Assembly: GCF_015644665.1 (NCBI RefSeq)
Contig: NZ_JADOBQ010000010.1
Location: 1 to 64,000 of the forward strand
Direction of reading: 5' to 3'
DNA length: 64,000 nucleotides
DNA from: Roseobacter sp. MH60115
GTDB lineage: Bacteria; Pseudomonadota; Alphaproteobacteria; Rhodobacterales; Rhodobacteraceae
Shown: positions 27,001-35,871 of the stretch, in pieces
Numbering within the stretch: the stretch's first letter is position 1
Layout: the number at the start of each line of letters is the position of its first letter
Made by a program: the position numbers and the translations under genes
Notes under the pieces: generated by a model
Told to the model about the DNA's origin: nothing
Seen by the model: only the letters and a program-made list of their open reading frames with translations
Databases searched by the model: none

Positions 27001-27016
27001 TTTGTGTCAACACAAA
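27001..27016. promoter_or_regulatory. Operator-like palindrome in the ugd promoter
   Basis: TTTGTGT-CA-ACACAAA has perfect 7-bp arms around 2 bp. On the minus strand it contains TTGACA (27010-27005), a consensus -35 box, 52 bp upstream of the ugd ATG. A regulator bound here would block the promoter. It has the same 7-2-7 plan as the parS-like site but a different sequence. Confidence 0.5.
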
Positions 27017-27018
27017 GT

Positions 27019-27067
27019 AACAGGGCGGGGGGCGAACTGCTGTCACGCGGTCCCCGCCGCCCTGTTT
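27019..27067 (-). terminator. Terminator of the 1184-aa gene
   Basis: Perfect 10-bp arms AACAGGGCGG (27019-27028) and CCGCCCTGTT (27057-27066) form a hairpin that begins at the stop codon of the minus-strand gene. A T-rich stretch follows it on that strand (TTACTTTGTG). The loop is long, about 28 nt. Confidence 0.5.
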
Positions 27068-30000
27068 ATATGCGCTCGATTTTGAGGCTGATGATCCCCA
27101 GTCCCGCCCCGGCCGTGCCACCGCCCACGCTCGACAGGAACAGATCGAAGGTGATGCGCTTGCCCTCAGCGGAGGCGGGAACGGTATGGATAGCATCCTT
27201 GATCCTTACGACCCGCGGATCGACGCCGGCGGTATAGGTGCCAATCTCGGAAATGGTAGACCCTGCGCGGATACTGGCGCGTGTCTTGCCTTTTGATCCC
27301 GTGATGATTTCTGCATTGACGCGATACCGGTCTCCGGCCCGTCCGAACTCCTGGGTCTGAATACGGAGTGTGGCATTTGATCCGTCCTTGCTGTTGAAAA
27401 CATAGCCCGGAGTTGAGGCCCCGCTGCTGTAGAAGTCGTTCGACAGGGATTTGGTTCCATTGGCGATGGCAATGTCATCCCAAAGGTCGCGATGATCGAG
27501 GCGGAAGGCATCGGTAAATTCGGTGTCCATCAGGACATTGGCGGACAGGGTGACGCGTTGCGGCATGAAGATACGCGGGCTGACCGCCTCTGTTATCCCA
27601 TTGGCGTTGCTGGCTTCGATCACGACCTCCAGCCAGGTGTCATTCGGCAAGGTCGAATAGTCTTCCTGCGTGCGGGTGTATTTGTTGACCTCGGCCCAGT
27701 CTCCGCCCTGATCCAGGGCAAAAGGCGCGTATTCGGTGATATCCATGCCGTTCCGGCGCAGCTTCCAGCGGTAGGTCGGCACGGGGGAGCCGGTCCAGTC
27801 GCCGATGGAGGGGTAGATGTCGACCGCCTCGCGCGGAATTGTGCCGCCGTCCGGGATGACATTGAAAAAGGGCATCCCGGCGTCGAGGAAGGGTCTGTAG
27901 GTCACGGCCGGCGCACGTGTGCTGACCGGGGCGGCGGCGGGGCTGCCGCCGGTCGGGGTGACGACATAGACCTCCGGGCCGACGCCACCGCGGTTTTCGG
28001 TCCAGATCCCCTTGCGGCCCTGTGTGTCCACATAGCGGATGCCCATGTAGTATTTCGCCCCGGCCATGAGACCGGTCCACCAGCCGGTTTTGTCCAGACC
28101 GGTCATTTCGGTCCAGGACCGCTGGTCGAGGGAATAGCGGATGTCGGCATGCGCGTAGGTGCCCGAGACCCCGTCGCGCTGATCGCTCCAGTCCCAGGAC
28201 ACGCCGTTCCTGATGGCCAGAAACTCCGCATCGCTCCCAAGCTTGGGCAATTGCTTGGGCGCTTCGGTATAGCGCGGACCCGCAAAATCCCGCCAGGCGT
28301 TATAATACCGGCGCGCATCGCCCCGGGTGTGCACCTCGCGGTAGGCATCCAGGGTGGCAATCGGCGCCGAGGTCGGGTTGTCCGGACCGATGGGCTCGGC
28401 GTTGCCGGTGATCGCCTCGATGCCGTTCTCGCCATCGGGACCGTTCTGCAGCAGGATCATTGCCAGCGTTGCCAGGGCGGCCCCATCCTGGATCAGGGAT
28501 GAGTAACGTGCATTGATCGCGGCGCCCTTGGCGTCGCCGTAGATATGGGCGGTCCCCACATGCTCCGGCAGGAACGGCGCGTTATACTGATCATTGCTGT
28601 CCGGATAGGCGCCGGATTTGCCGATCCGTGATTGCGGGACATAAGCGTGACGCCCCGGCCCCAGCTCCGATGACAGCGTGTTGCGGGCTTTTTCCAGCAG
28701 ACCGGGGTCCTGCAGCAGAAAGCCGCCAAAATACATGTAGGGAATGAACCCGAGCGCCTGTCCCGCGCCCTGCCGTCCGATCCAGCCCGCATCGACAATG
28801 GCTTCGAGGTCCAGCGCGTGGGTGATCATGATATAGGCAAGCTCACGTTTCTGCTCCAGCGTCAGCACATTGCTGTGCAGCGCCGCCCAGGCCAGTTTGC
28901 GCCGGTCCTGCCATTGGGTGGAATAGTTGTCATCCGGGCCGAAAACATTCTGCAATTCGCCGTTATCCGTCCCGTAGAACGCATGATCGAGGGCGGTATT
29001 GGCCAGGACCGTGTCATAATCGAACAGATAGCTTTGCGGGGGCGTCAGATCGCGCAGCACGTCCATGTGCAGGGTCCGGGCAAACTTCAGATGCCGGGTC
29101 TTGTCCAGCGCTGTGATGGCCGGGCGGAAGGCGTCTGCGGGCAGCGGGCGCGGCATGACGGAGAAGACTGCATAATCCCCGATCGCCCACTGCTGTGAGG
29201 GGGCATCGGCCCAGGGACGCTGGGCCTGATCAAGACGGATCGACTTGACCAGCGAGGTGGCGGCACCTTGCGTGATCTGCAGCGGGCCACTCACCGCCGG
29301 GTCGATATTGAGCTCAGGCACATAGGGCACCCGTGTCGTGGCATCGTTGCCATTGGCGATGAGTTCGTCAAAGCCCTGGGTCCGGCCCTGCCGGAACCAG
29401 CTGGGATCGCGCATCATGCCGTTGCCGATGGTATTGCCGCCCGGTTGCACGCCCGAGGCGGGGGTGACGCTTGTGATGGCAAAATCGGATGCGGAGATGA
29501 TCACCGGCCTGCCGTCCACGGTCTGGCCCACGGGCATGGGGCGATCAAGCGTCAGCGTGACACCGTTGAAGGAAACGGTATCCGACAGGGTTGTCGCCAT
29601 CGGGGGCGGCAGGTCTTGCGTCACCGTGGCCCGGTGCAGCTCGCTCCAGGCGCCGGGCCTGCCGCGTGCATTCACTGCCCGGACCCGCACGTCATAGGTC
29701 AGGTTGGCAAGATCCTGCAGATAGGCGCTTGTGTGATCAAAGAACTCGGGCAGGACGGTGCCGTTTATCTCGACCTGATAGCCCTGCAGGGGCGGCTCCT
29801 GCTCCGATATGGCAGAGCGCCAGTAGATGCCGAGCACCCCGGCGGCCGGGATCAGCGTGACATTCTGGACCTGGCGTGGCACATCGTAGAGCGGCAGGGT
29901 GCCGGCGTCTTCGGTGACCGGTTGATTGACGTAGATGCGGGCATTGCCAAAGGCCCCGCCCGGCAGATGCGTGGCTTCCGGAACACCAGGCGATATCTCT

Positions 30001-30620
30001 TGCACAACGGCACCTGTGCCGCCGGTGGACAGATAGCGCCCGCTGTCGGAGCCAAAAAGCCCGCTCGCCGCCGCAAGCGATGTCACCGAGGCAAGCCAAA
30101 TTCTGTTGATCCAGACCCGAACGCGCACCCTGCCATCACCCAATTGCGTGAATTCACCAATATACTGTCCCGCGGCGGGCACATCCTCCGCCTTGACCAC
30201 TGCGATTGCACAATCGTCATCCAGCTCAGACATACCACTTCCGCAGCGCGAAACCAGATCGCCATTGGCCCGAAAGCCGATGTAAAGCCCCAGCGTGACA
30301 CCGCCCTGTTCCAGGATCAGCCCGCCACCCGACCCGTCAAGATCAGAGAAATCGAAGGCAACGACAAGGCTGCCCTGACCGTCCAGACTGTTTGTGGCGA
30401 TGTTCTGCGTGCCCTTCGGCAGATTGTGCTGCATCGGCTGTGCGAGCGTGCGTTCCGGGTGATACCCGGGCGGGATAAAGAGGGGCGCCGGTGCCTCGGC
30501 GGACAGGCGTTGCACGGTATAGGCCCCGCTGGAAAGCCATTCGCGCAGCTGCAGGGGTGTTGGACCCTCTATTTCTGTTCTGGTGCCTGTCAGTGTGTTT
30601 CGTAAAGAAAACCGAGGCAT
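27066..30620 (-). CDS. Large leaderless exoprotein: shared N-terminal module, LamG-like, FN3 and (alpha/alpha)-like regions
   Basis: This 1184-residue protein has no signal peptide. Residues 1-50 repeat the module seen at 6469 and 7472 (MPRFSLRNTLTG). A LamG-like part follows (about 75-220), then an FN3 domain (about 245-340, LGIYWRSAISEQEPPLQGY). The central 400 residues are mostly helical (YIMITHALDLEAIVDAGW, DGAALATLAMILLQNG), reminiscent of toroid polysaccharide lyases/hydrolases but without a motif I can name. FN3-like domains follow at about 850-1050, and a beta-sandwich, carbohydrate-binding-like domain ends the protein. An AAGGAA ribosome site precedes the ATG. It may bind or degrade a glycan. 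It is divergent from the type I secretion genes. Confidence 0.75.
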   Translation of the reverse strand: MPRFSLRNTLTGTRTEIEGPTPLQLREWLSSGAYTVQRLSAEAPAPLFIPPGYHPERTLAQPMQHNLPKGTQNIATNSLDGQGSLVVAFDFSDLDGSGGGLILEQGGVTLGLYIGFRANGDLVSRCGSGMSELDDDCAIAVVKAEDVPAAGQYIGEFTQLGDGRVRVRVWINRIWLASVTSLAAASGLFGSDSGRYLSTGGTGAVVQEISPGVPEATHLPGGAFGNARIYVNQPVTEDAGTLPLYDVPRQVQNVTLIPAAGVLGIYWRSAISEQEPPLQGYQVEINGTVLPEFFDHTSAYLQDLANLTYDVRVRAVNARGRPGAWSELHRATVTQDLPPPMATTLSDTVSFNGVTLTLDRPMPVGQTVDGRPVIISASDFAITSVTPASGVQPGGNTIGNGMMRDPSWFRQGRTQGFDELIANGNDATTRVPYVPELNIDPAVSGPLQITQGAATSLVKSIRLDQAQRPWADAPSQQWAIGDYAVFSVMPRPLPADAFRPAITALDKTRHLKFARTLHMDVLRDLTPPQSYLFDYDTVLANTALDHAFYGTDNGELQNVFGPDDNYSTQWQDRRKLAWAALHSNVLTLEQKRELAYIMITHALDLEAIVDAGWIGRQGAGQALGFIPYMYFGGFLLQDPGLLEKARNTLSSELGPGRHAYVPQSRIGKSGAYPDSNDQYNAPFLPEHVGTAHIYGDAKGAAINARYSSLIQDGAALATLAMILLQNGPDGENGIEAITGNAEPIGPDNPTSAPIATLDAYREVHTRGDARRYYNAWRDFAGPRYTEAPKQLPKLGSDAEFLAIRNGVSWDWSDQRDGVSGTYAHADIRYSLDQRSWTEMTGLDKTGWWTGLMAGAKYYMGIRYVDTQGRKGIWTENRGGVGPEVYVVTPTGGSPAAAPVSTRAPAVTYRPFLDAGMPFFNVIPDGGTIPREAVDIYPSIGDWTGSPVPTYRWKLRRNGMDITEYAPFALDQGGDWAEVNKYTRTQEDYSTLPNDTWLEVVIEASNANGITEAVSPRIFMPQRVTLSANVLMDTEFTDAFRLDHRDLWDDIAIANGTKSLSNDFYSSGASTPGYVFNSKDGSNATLRIQTQEFGRAGDRYRVNAEIITGSKGKTRASIRAGSTISEIGTYTAGVDPRVVRIKDAIHTVPASAEGKRITFDLFLSSVGGGTAGAGLGIISLKIERI

Positions 30621-31092
30621 TCAAATTCCTTTGTCTTGGTGGACGTTGATCGAACTTTGCCTGATGCGGCGCCGGACGGTATGAGAAGCGCCGTCCGGTT
30701 AGTACAATTGGAATTCATGGTCAGTCTTTATGAGGTCAGCCCGCAGGCCGTCTTGTGTGATACGCGGGCCATCTCAAGGTCCCGTTAACCGTGCGTGCTC
30801 TGGCGCCGCCAATACCCCTTTTTGACAGGCCTGCGCGCGGTCCGCACCGGGGGCGAACCGCTCTGCTTTCGGGGAGAATTGCGCGCATTTATCCGCAGGA
30901 CGCAGGTGATCTGAGCGGGCACCGACGGAAGGACTTGCGGATAAGGGGTGGATTTATCATTCTTTACAGGTTTTCAGCGAAAATCCCGCGGGACCACTCG
31001 GTGGGAATATGCTCGGTCATGCAATAAGACCGTGACATTTGGGCCGTCGGCGATCAGGTTGCGCGGAAATTATTCAATGTGGCGATGAACAG
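30621..31092. promoter_or_regulatory. Divergent promoter region with 9-bp inverted repeat
   Basis: No gene is seen in these 472 bp between the 1184-aa gene and the type I secretion operon. It contains TTATCCGCA at 30889-30897 and its exact inverse TGCGGATAA at 30936-30944, 38 bp apart. The same 9-mer, within the 11-mer ATTTATCCGCA shared with the first copy, lies upstream of the ABC transporter at 49254. These could be sites for a common regulator. Confidence 0.4.
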
Positions 31093-32826
31093 ATGAAAGC
31101 GAATACCAAACCGGGTTTTCCCGAGCTGCGCGAAGCCCGTCGGGCAGGCATCTGGCTTTTGTGGGCCGTGTTCCTGTTCAGTATCTTCGTGAACCTGCTG
31201 ATGCTGACCGGCCCGCTGTTCATGCTGCAGGTCTATGACCGCGTGCTGGGATCGCGCTCCGAAGAGACCCTGGTGGCCCTCTTTGCCCTGGTGGGGGCGC
31301 TCTACGGGCTGATGGCGCTGCTCGATTATGCGCGCGGGCGGGTGCTGGCGCGCTTTGGCGCACGCTTTCAGGCGCAACTGGATGACCGGGTTTTCAGGGC
31401 CGTGCTCAAACGCGCTCTGTTGCCCAAGGAACGGGCAAACCCTGCCGGCGGGCTGCGGGATCTGGAATCGGTGCAGGGTCTTTTCACCTCGCCGGTGATG
31501 CTGGCGCTTTTCGACATTCCCTGGACGCCGTTCTTTCTGGGCGCGATCTTCATCTTCCACCCCTGGCTCGGCTGGGTGGCGATCTTTGGCGGCGGGATGC
31601 TGGTCATCATCACGCTGCTGAATGGGTTTCTGACGCGGAGTAAGACAATGGAGGCACAGCACGCCTCCAGCCATGCCAGCGGCTTTGCCGAACAGGCCCG
31701 CCGGTCAGCCGAGGTTGTCCGGGCGCAGGGGATGGGTCCTGCGGTTTCCGCGCGCTGGCACAAGATGCGCGACGTCTCTCTTGAGCAGACCGTGAAATCC
31801 AGCGACTGGACAGGTCTGTTTTCCGCGACGACAAAGTCATTCCGGCTGTTTTTGCAGTCTGCCATGCTGGCCGTGGGGGCCTATCTGGTGCTCCGGGGGG
31901 AAATGACCGCCGGGGCGATGATTGCAGGCTCGATTCTGCTGGGTCGCGCGCTGGCGCCGATTGAACAGACCATCGGGCAATGGGCCATGGTGCAGCGCGC
32001 GCGGGCAGCCTGGTCCGCGCTTGGCGCCTTGCTGGAAACCACACCCGAGGCCCCGAAAGCACTGACCCTGCCGCAGCCGGAGGCGAATGTCTCCTTTGCC
32101 GGCGTGTCGGTCATGTCCCCGGGGGCCAAGTTCCCGACCCTGAAGAGCGTCTCCTTCTACCTGGGGGCAGGGGAGGCCCTGGGGGTCATCGGCAAAAGCG
32201 GGTCGGGCAAGACGACACTGGCGAAAACCCTTTTGGGCCTGACACATGTGGCCACCGGAGAGGTCCGGTTCGGGGGGGCGACGCTGGATCAGTACGATCC
32301 CGATGATCTGGGCGCCTACATCGGCTATCTGCCGCAGAATGTCGTCCTCTTCTCGGGCACGATTGCGGAGAACATCGCCCGCATGTCGACCGAGCCCGAT
32401 GAGGCAAAGGTGGTCGAAGCTGCAAAGCGCGCCAATGCCCATGAGATGATCCTGTCCCTGCCGGACGGCTACGACACGGTTGTGCAGGGGGATGACAGCC
32501 AGCTGTCGGGCGGGCAGCGCCAGCGCATCGCCCTAGCACGCGCCTTTTACGGGGACCCGGTCCTGCTGATCCTGGATGAGCCCAATTCCGCACTGGACAA
32601 CGACGGCTCCGTAGCCTTGAACCGGGCGGTGCGTGAATTCAAGGCCAGCAACCGGGCGGTCATCATCACCACGCATCGCCCCTCCGCGATTTCCGAATGT
32701 GACCGGCTGGTGGTCATTGACGGCGGACAGATCAAGGCCGACGGCCCCCGCGACGAGGTGCTCAAATCCATGGTGAGCAACGTCCAGAACATCAAGCAAT
32801 CCATCGCAACGGCAAAGAAATCATGA
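31093..32826 (+). CDS. Type I secretion ABC transporter (PrtD/HlyB-like permease-ATPase)
   Basis: The ATG at 31093 is chosen because the protein MKANTKPGFPELREARR then aligns with the usual start of PrtD-type proteins; 577 residues. It has six membrane helices (about 20-300, with FMLQVYDRVLGSRSEETL) and an ATPase domain with Walker A GKSGSGKTT (367-375), signature LSGGQRQR (471-478) and Walker B VLLILDEPNSALD. There is no N-terminal C39 peptidase domain. PrtD-type transporters export leaderless RTX proteases and adhesins, which matches the substrates at 17895 and 58073. It is coupled to the adaptor by an ATGA overlap. Confidence 0.93.
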   Translation: MKANTKPGFPELREARRAGIWLLWAVFLFSIFVNLLMLTGPLFMLQVYDRVLGSRSEETLVALFALVGALYGLMALLDYARGRVLARFGARFQAQLDDRVFRAVLKRALLPKERANPAGGLRDLESVQGLFTSPVMLALFDIPWTPFFLGAIFIFHPWLGWVAIFGGGMLVIITLLNGFLTRSKTMEAQHASSHASGFAEQARRSAEVVRAQGMGPAVSARWHKMRDVSLEQTVKSSDWTGLFSATTKSFRLFLQSAMLAVGAYLVLRGEMTAGAMIAGSILLGRALAPIEQTIGQWAMVQRARAAWSALGALLETTPEAPKALTLPQPEANVSFAGVSVMSPGAKFPTLKSVSFYLGAGEALGVIGKSGSGKTTLAKTLLGLTHVATGEVRFGGATLDQYDPDDLGAYIGYLPQNVVLFSGTIAENIARMSTEPDEAKVVEAAKRANAHEMILSLPDGYDTVVQGDDSQLSGGQRQRIALARAFYGDPVLLILDEPNSALDNDGSVALNRAVREFKASNRAVIITTHRPSAISECDRLVVIDGGQIKADGPRDEVLKSMVSNVQNIKQSIATAKKS

Positions 32827-34136
32827 GCGCAGCCCCACAGACACCTCGGAAATGGACCGCAAAGGGCCCCTTGTTCATCGGGGCTTTTGCCCTGCTGGTG
32901 CTGGTGGGCGTGTTGGGCGTGTGGAGCGTGCAGGCCCGCATCGCAGGGGCTGTGATCGCCTCTGGCATGATCCAGGTGGAATCGAACCGCCAGGTGCTGC
33001 AGCACCCGCAGGGCGGCGTCGTCGGCGCGCTCTTGGTGAAAGACGGGGATCAGGTCGCGGCCGGGGACGTGGTGCTGAAGTTTGATGACACGCAGCTGCG
33101 GTCCGAGCTTGCGATCATCGAGGGGCAGCTTTTTGAAATCCTTGCCCGCAAGGCCCGCCTGCAGGCAGAGCGGGACGGGCTCTCAGAGCTGCCGGTGTCG
33201 GAGGAATTGCAGGAACTGGCTGCCGAGGACCCTGCGGTGCAGGCCCTGATCGACGGTCAGGCGCAGCTCTTCGAGGCGCGCGCCACATCCCTGCAGCAAA
33301 GTGCCGAGCAGATCATCGAACAGATCGCGCAGGCGGAAAATCAGATTGATGGGGCGTCCGCACAGCTCGAGGCGCTGGAGACGCAGAAAGGTCTGATCGA
33401 GACCGAACTGGCCGACAGCCAGCAGCTCTTTGAAAAGGGCCTGGCGCCCGTGTCGCGCGTCTCTGCCCTGCAGCGGGAGCAGGCGCGGCTGCTGGGCGAG
33501 ATTGGCAGCATCACCGCAAGCGTGGCGCAGTTGCGCGGTCAGATCGCCGCGCTGAACATCGAACGCATCGCCCTGACCTCGCGTCTGCGCGAAGAGGCGA
33601 TCACCACCCTGCGCGACCTGCAGTTTCAGGAAGTGGAACTGGTGCAGCGGCGCCTCAGCACCAAGGATACCCTGTCGCGCATGGACCTGCGTGCGCCGGT
33701 CAGTGGCGTGGTCTATGGCAGCCGTGTCTTTGCCCTGCAGTCGGTGGTCTCCCCGGCCGAGGCCATCATGTATATCATTCCGCAGGACCAGCCGATGATT
33801 GTGTCCTCGCGGGTCGATCCCATCCATGTGGATCAGGTCTATGTGGGACAGGAAGCTTCCCTGCGCTTTGCCGCCCTCGACCAGCGTATGACACCGGAGA
33901 TTTTCGGGCAGGTGACAAAGCTGTCTGCGGATGTCTTCATCGATGAGGCCACAGGCGTGTCCTACTACCAGGTCGAACTGATCCCGAAGGAGGGTGAGAT
34001 GGCGAAGCTGAACGGCCAGATCCTGTTGCCGGGCATGCCGGTCGAAGCCTTCATCAAGACGGCCGAGAGATCACCGCTCAATTATCTGGCCAAACCGCTC
34101 ACCGATTACTTCACGCGCGCCTTTCGCGAAGGGTGA
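32823..34136 (+). CDS. HlyD-family periplasmic adaptor of type I secretion (PrtE-like)
   Basis: This 437-residue protein has one N-terminal membrane helix (about 16-38, FIGAFALLVLVGVLGVWSV), then a lipoyl-like strand pair (SNRQVLQHPQGGVVGALLV). A long coiled coil (about 130-270, rich in Glu/Gln/Ala/Leu) follows, and a C-terminal beta-barrel domain (DLRAPVSGVVYGSRVFALQSVVSP, VYVGQEASLRFAALDQR). This is the membrane-fusion partner that links the ABC transporter to an outer-membrane TolC channel. No tolC gene is in the window, so a channel from elsewhere must be shared. Confidence 0.93.
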   Translation: MSAAPQTPRKWTAKGPLFIGAFALLVLVGVLGVWSVQARIAGAVIASGMIQVESNRQVLQHPQGGVVGALLVKDGDQVAAGDVVLKFDDTQLRSELAIIEGQLFEILARKARLQAERDGLSELPVSEELQELAAEDPAVQALIDGQAQLFEARATSLQQSAEQIIEQIAQAENQIDGASAQLEALETQKGLIETELADSQQLFEKGLAPVSRVSALQREQARLLGEIGSITASVAQLRGQIAALNIERIALTSRLREEAITTLRDLQFQEVELVQRRLSTKDTLSRMDLRAPVSGVVYGSRVFALQSVVSPAEAIMYIIPQDQPMIVSSRVDPIHVDQVYVGQEASLRFAALDQRMTPEIFGQVTKLSADVFIDEATGVSYYQVELIPKEGEMAKLNGQILLPGMPVEAFIKTAERSPLNYLAKPLTDYFTRAFREG

Positions 34137-34390
34137 GCCGTGCAGGCGTGGCAGGTTTAAAAGCGCCCTCACTGCCAAGGCGGGCGCGATTGATCCTGCG
34201 GATATTCAGCTTTAAATTTACATAATCTTGATTATCTTTGGCTTGCATATCACAAGGGCAAGCCTCCCCGCAATATGTTCTACCCGTGTGCTTTGAAGCT
34301 GACCTTCGGTTGACCTCTGGCATCGGTAAATTTGAGTTCCGAGCGGGTGCTGATCTTTGCAACGCCTCACTTGAGAAATTGCGATGGCCC

Positions 34391-35392
34391 TCAGGACATG
34401 CCGCGCTGCATGAAATTCCAGGCATCGGTGATGATGTTTTCCAGTGAGGAATGCTCGGCGCGCCAGCCTAGGACATCATGCGCACGCGATGGATCGGAGA
34501 CAAGCGCGGCAGGATCGCCCGGACGGCGGTCGCTTTCCACTACGGTGAAGGCCCGGTTGGTGACCCGTTTGGCGGTCTCGATCACCTGGCGCACGGAATA
34601 GCCCTGCCCGGTGCCGAGGTTGATGGGTGTGACCCCCCCTGCCGCCTCGTCGGTTGAGAGCAGCTTTTCCAAGGCGGCCACATGGCCGCGCGCCAGATCG
34701 GTGACGTGGATGTAGTCGCGGATGCAGGTGCCGTCCTCGGTCGGGTAATCGGTCCCGAAAACCGTGATCTGCGTGCGGTCCCCGGCTGCGGTCTGCAGAA
34801 CCAGCGGAATGAGATGAGTTTCGGGGTCATGCCGTTCCCCGGTGCGCGCGCGCGCATCCGCGCCCGAGGCATTGAAATAGCGCAGGGCGATGGCCTTGAG
34901 GCCGGAGGCGGCGGCCACGTCTTTCAGCATCGCTTCCACGGCAGCCTTGGTCTGGCCATAGGGGTTGATGGGCTGGACGGGCAACCCTTCATGCAGCAGC
35001 CCGGCATCGGCCTGATTGCCATAGACGGCCGCGGTGGAGGAGAACACCAGCCGGTCGACCCCCGCGGCCTGCATCGCCTCCAGCAGTGATACGGTAGAAG
35101 CCACGTTGTTGCGGTAAAAGAGCAGCGGTTCGACCACGGACTGGCCCGCCTCGATGAGCGCAGCGAAATGCACCACACTGCCGATCTGATGGTCGGTCAT
35201 CGCCTGCCTCAGACGCGCGCTGTCGGAAAGTTCGCCTTCGACCACATGGTCCGAGAAGACCGCATCCCGGTGACCGCTGGAGAAATTGTCATAGACAACC
35301 GGATTGAACCCCGCCTCCTGCAGCGCCAGCACCGTGTGAGAGCCGATATAGCCCGCGCCCCCCGCAACCAAAACGTTTCTGTTGAGAGGCAT
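34391..35392 (-). CDS. galE: UDP-glucose 4-epimerase
   Basis: This 333-residue extended SDR enzyme begins VLVAGGAGYIGSHTVLALQE. It has the conserved YDNFSSGH block, the catalytic FSSTAAVYG and NPYGQTKAAVE (Tyr and Lys), LRYFNASGAD and the C-terminal DRRPGDPAALVSDPSRA motif typical of GalE. It interconverts UDP-glucose and UDP-galactose in the cytoplasm, supplying galactose units for the EPS. It stands alone on the minus strand at the left edge of the low-GC cassette; its own composition is high-GC. Confidence 0.93.
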   Translation of the reverse strand: MPLNRNVLVAGGAGYIGSHTVLALQEAGFNPVVYDNFSSGHRDAVFSDHVVEGELSDSARLRQAMTDHQIGSVVHFAALIEAGQSVVEPLLFYRNNVASTVSLLEAMQAAGVDRLVFSSTAAVYGNQADAGLLHEGLPVQPINPYGQTKAAVEAMLKDVAAASGLKAIALRYFNASGADARARTGERHDPETHLIPLVLQTAAGDRTQITVFGTDYPTEDGTCIRDYIHVTDLARGHVAALEKLLSTDEAAGGVTPINLGTGQGYSVRQVIETAKRVTNRAFTVVESDRRPGDPAALVSDPSRAHDVLGWRAEHSSLENIITDAWNFMQRGMS

Positions 35393-35871
35393 TATCTAGT
35401 CCAATTCACTGAAAGCATAAGATTATTTGCACACAGGGAGGCATCCTTGAGGCTGTTTTGGTTTGATAGTCATCGAATTCCGCCTAGGCAAGCTTGTCGT
35501 ACTCTTTGGATGGCTTTCTAGGAAGGCAGCCAGCCTGTCAGGAATTTCAAGCATCAACCCGCTCTTGAATGGAGGTTCCGTACTGGTTGGATATGCCGAA
35601 TATCTGCAAAAACCCTACCCGCACCGATCATTTTCAGGGCTTCTCAATTTCATGACGTATGGGCTCTAGTGAGCTGTACATGACGTTTTTACCTGACTGC
35701 AACCACTTCTCAACTTGGGCACATTTTAAAGTGTAAATTTTATCGAAACGGAAGACTACTCGAAGGGTAGAAAATGAAAAGTGCCCCTTTAATTTGTATT
35801 GCTCGACACATTCGGGAAAGTGTGAAAAAACCGCCTCACCAAAATCAGGCATGGGCAAAAGCGTATAAATT
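35393..35871. other. Gene-free AT-rich junction at the left edge of the glycan cassette
   Basis: These 479 bp are visibly AT-richer than the replicon backbone. Short frames exist on both strands (for example 35634-35894 minus), but none has a ribosome site, a recognisable domain or fitting codon use. I see no transposase remnant or clear repeat. It marks the change from high-GC galE to the low-GC cassette and may contain a cassette promoter. Confidence 0.5.

Noticed and set aside
34137-34390. Possible small gene or terminator between the HlyD-like gene and galE
   Set aside because: The frames lack start signals; a GCGCCC/GGGCGC hairpin near 34158-34190 has no T-run in the needed direction.
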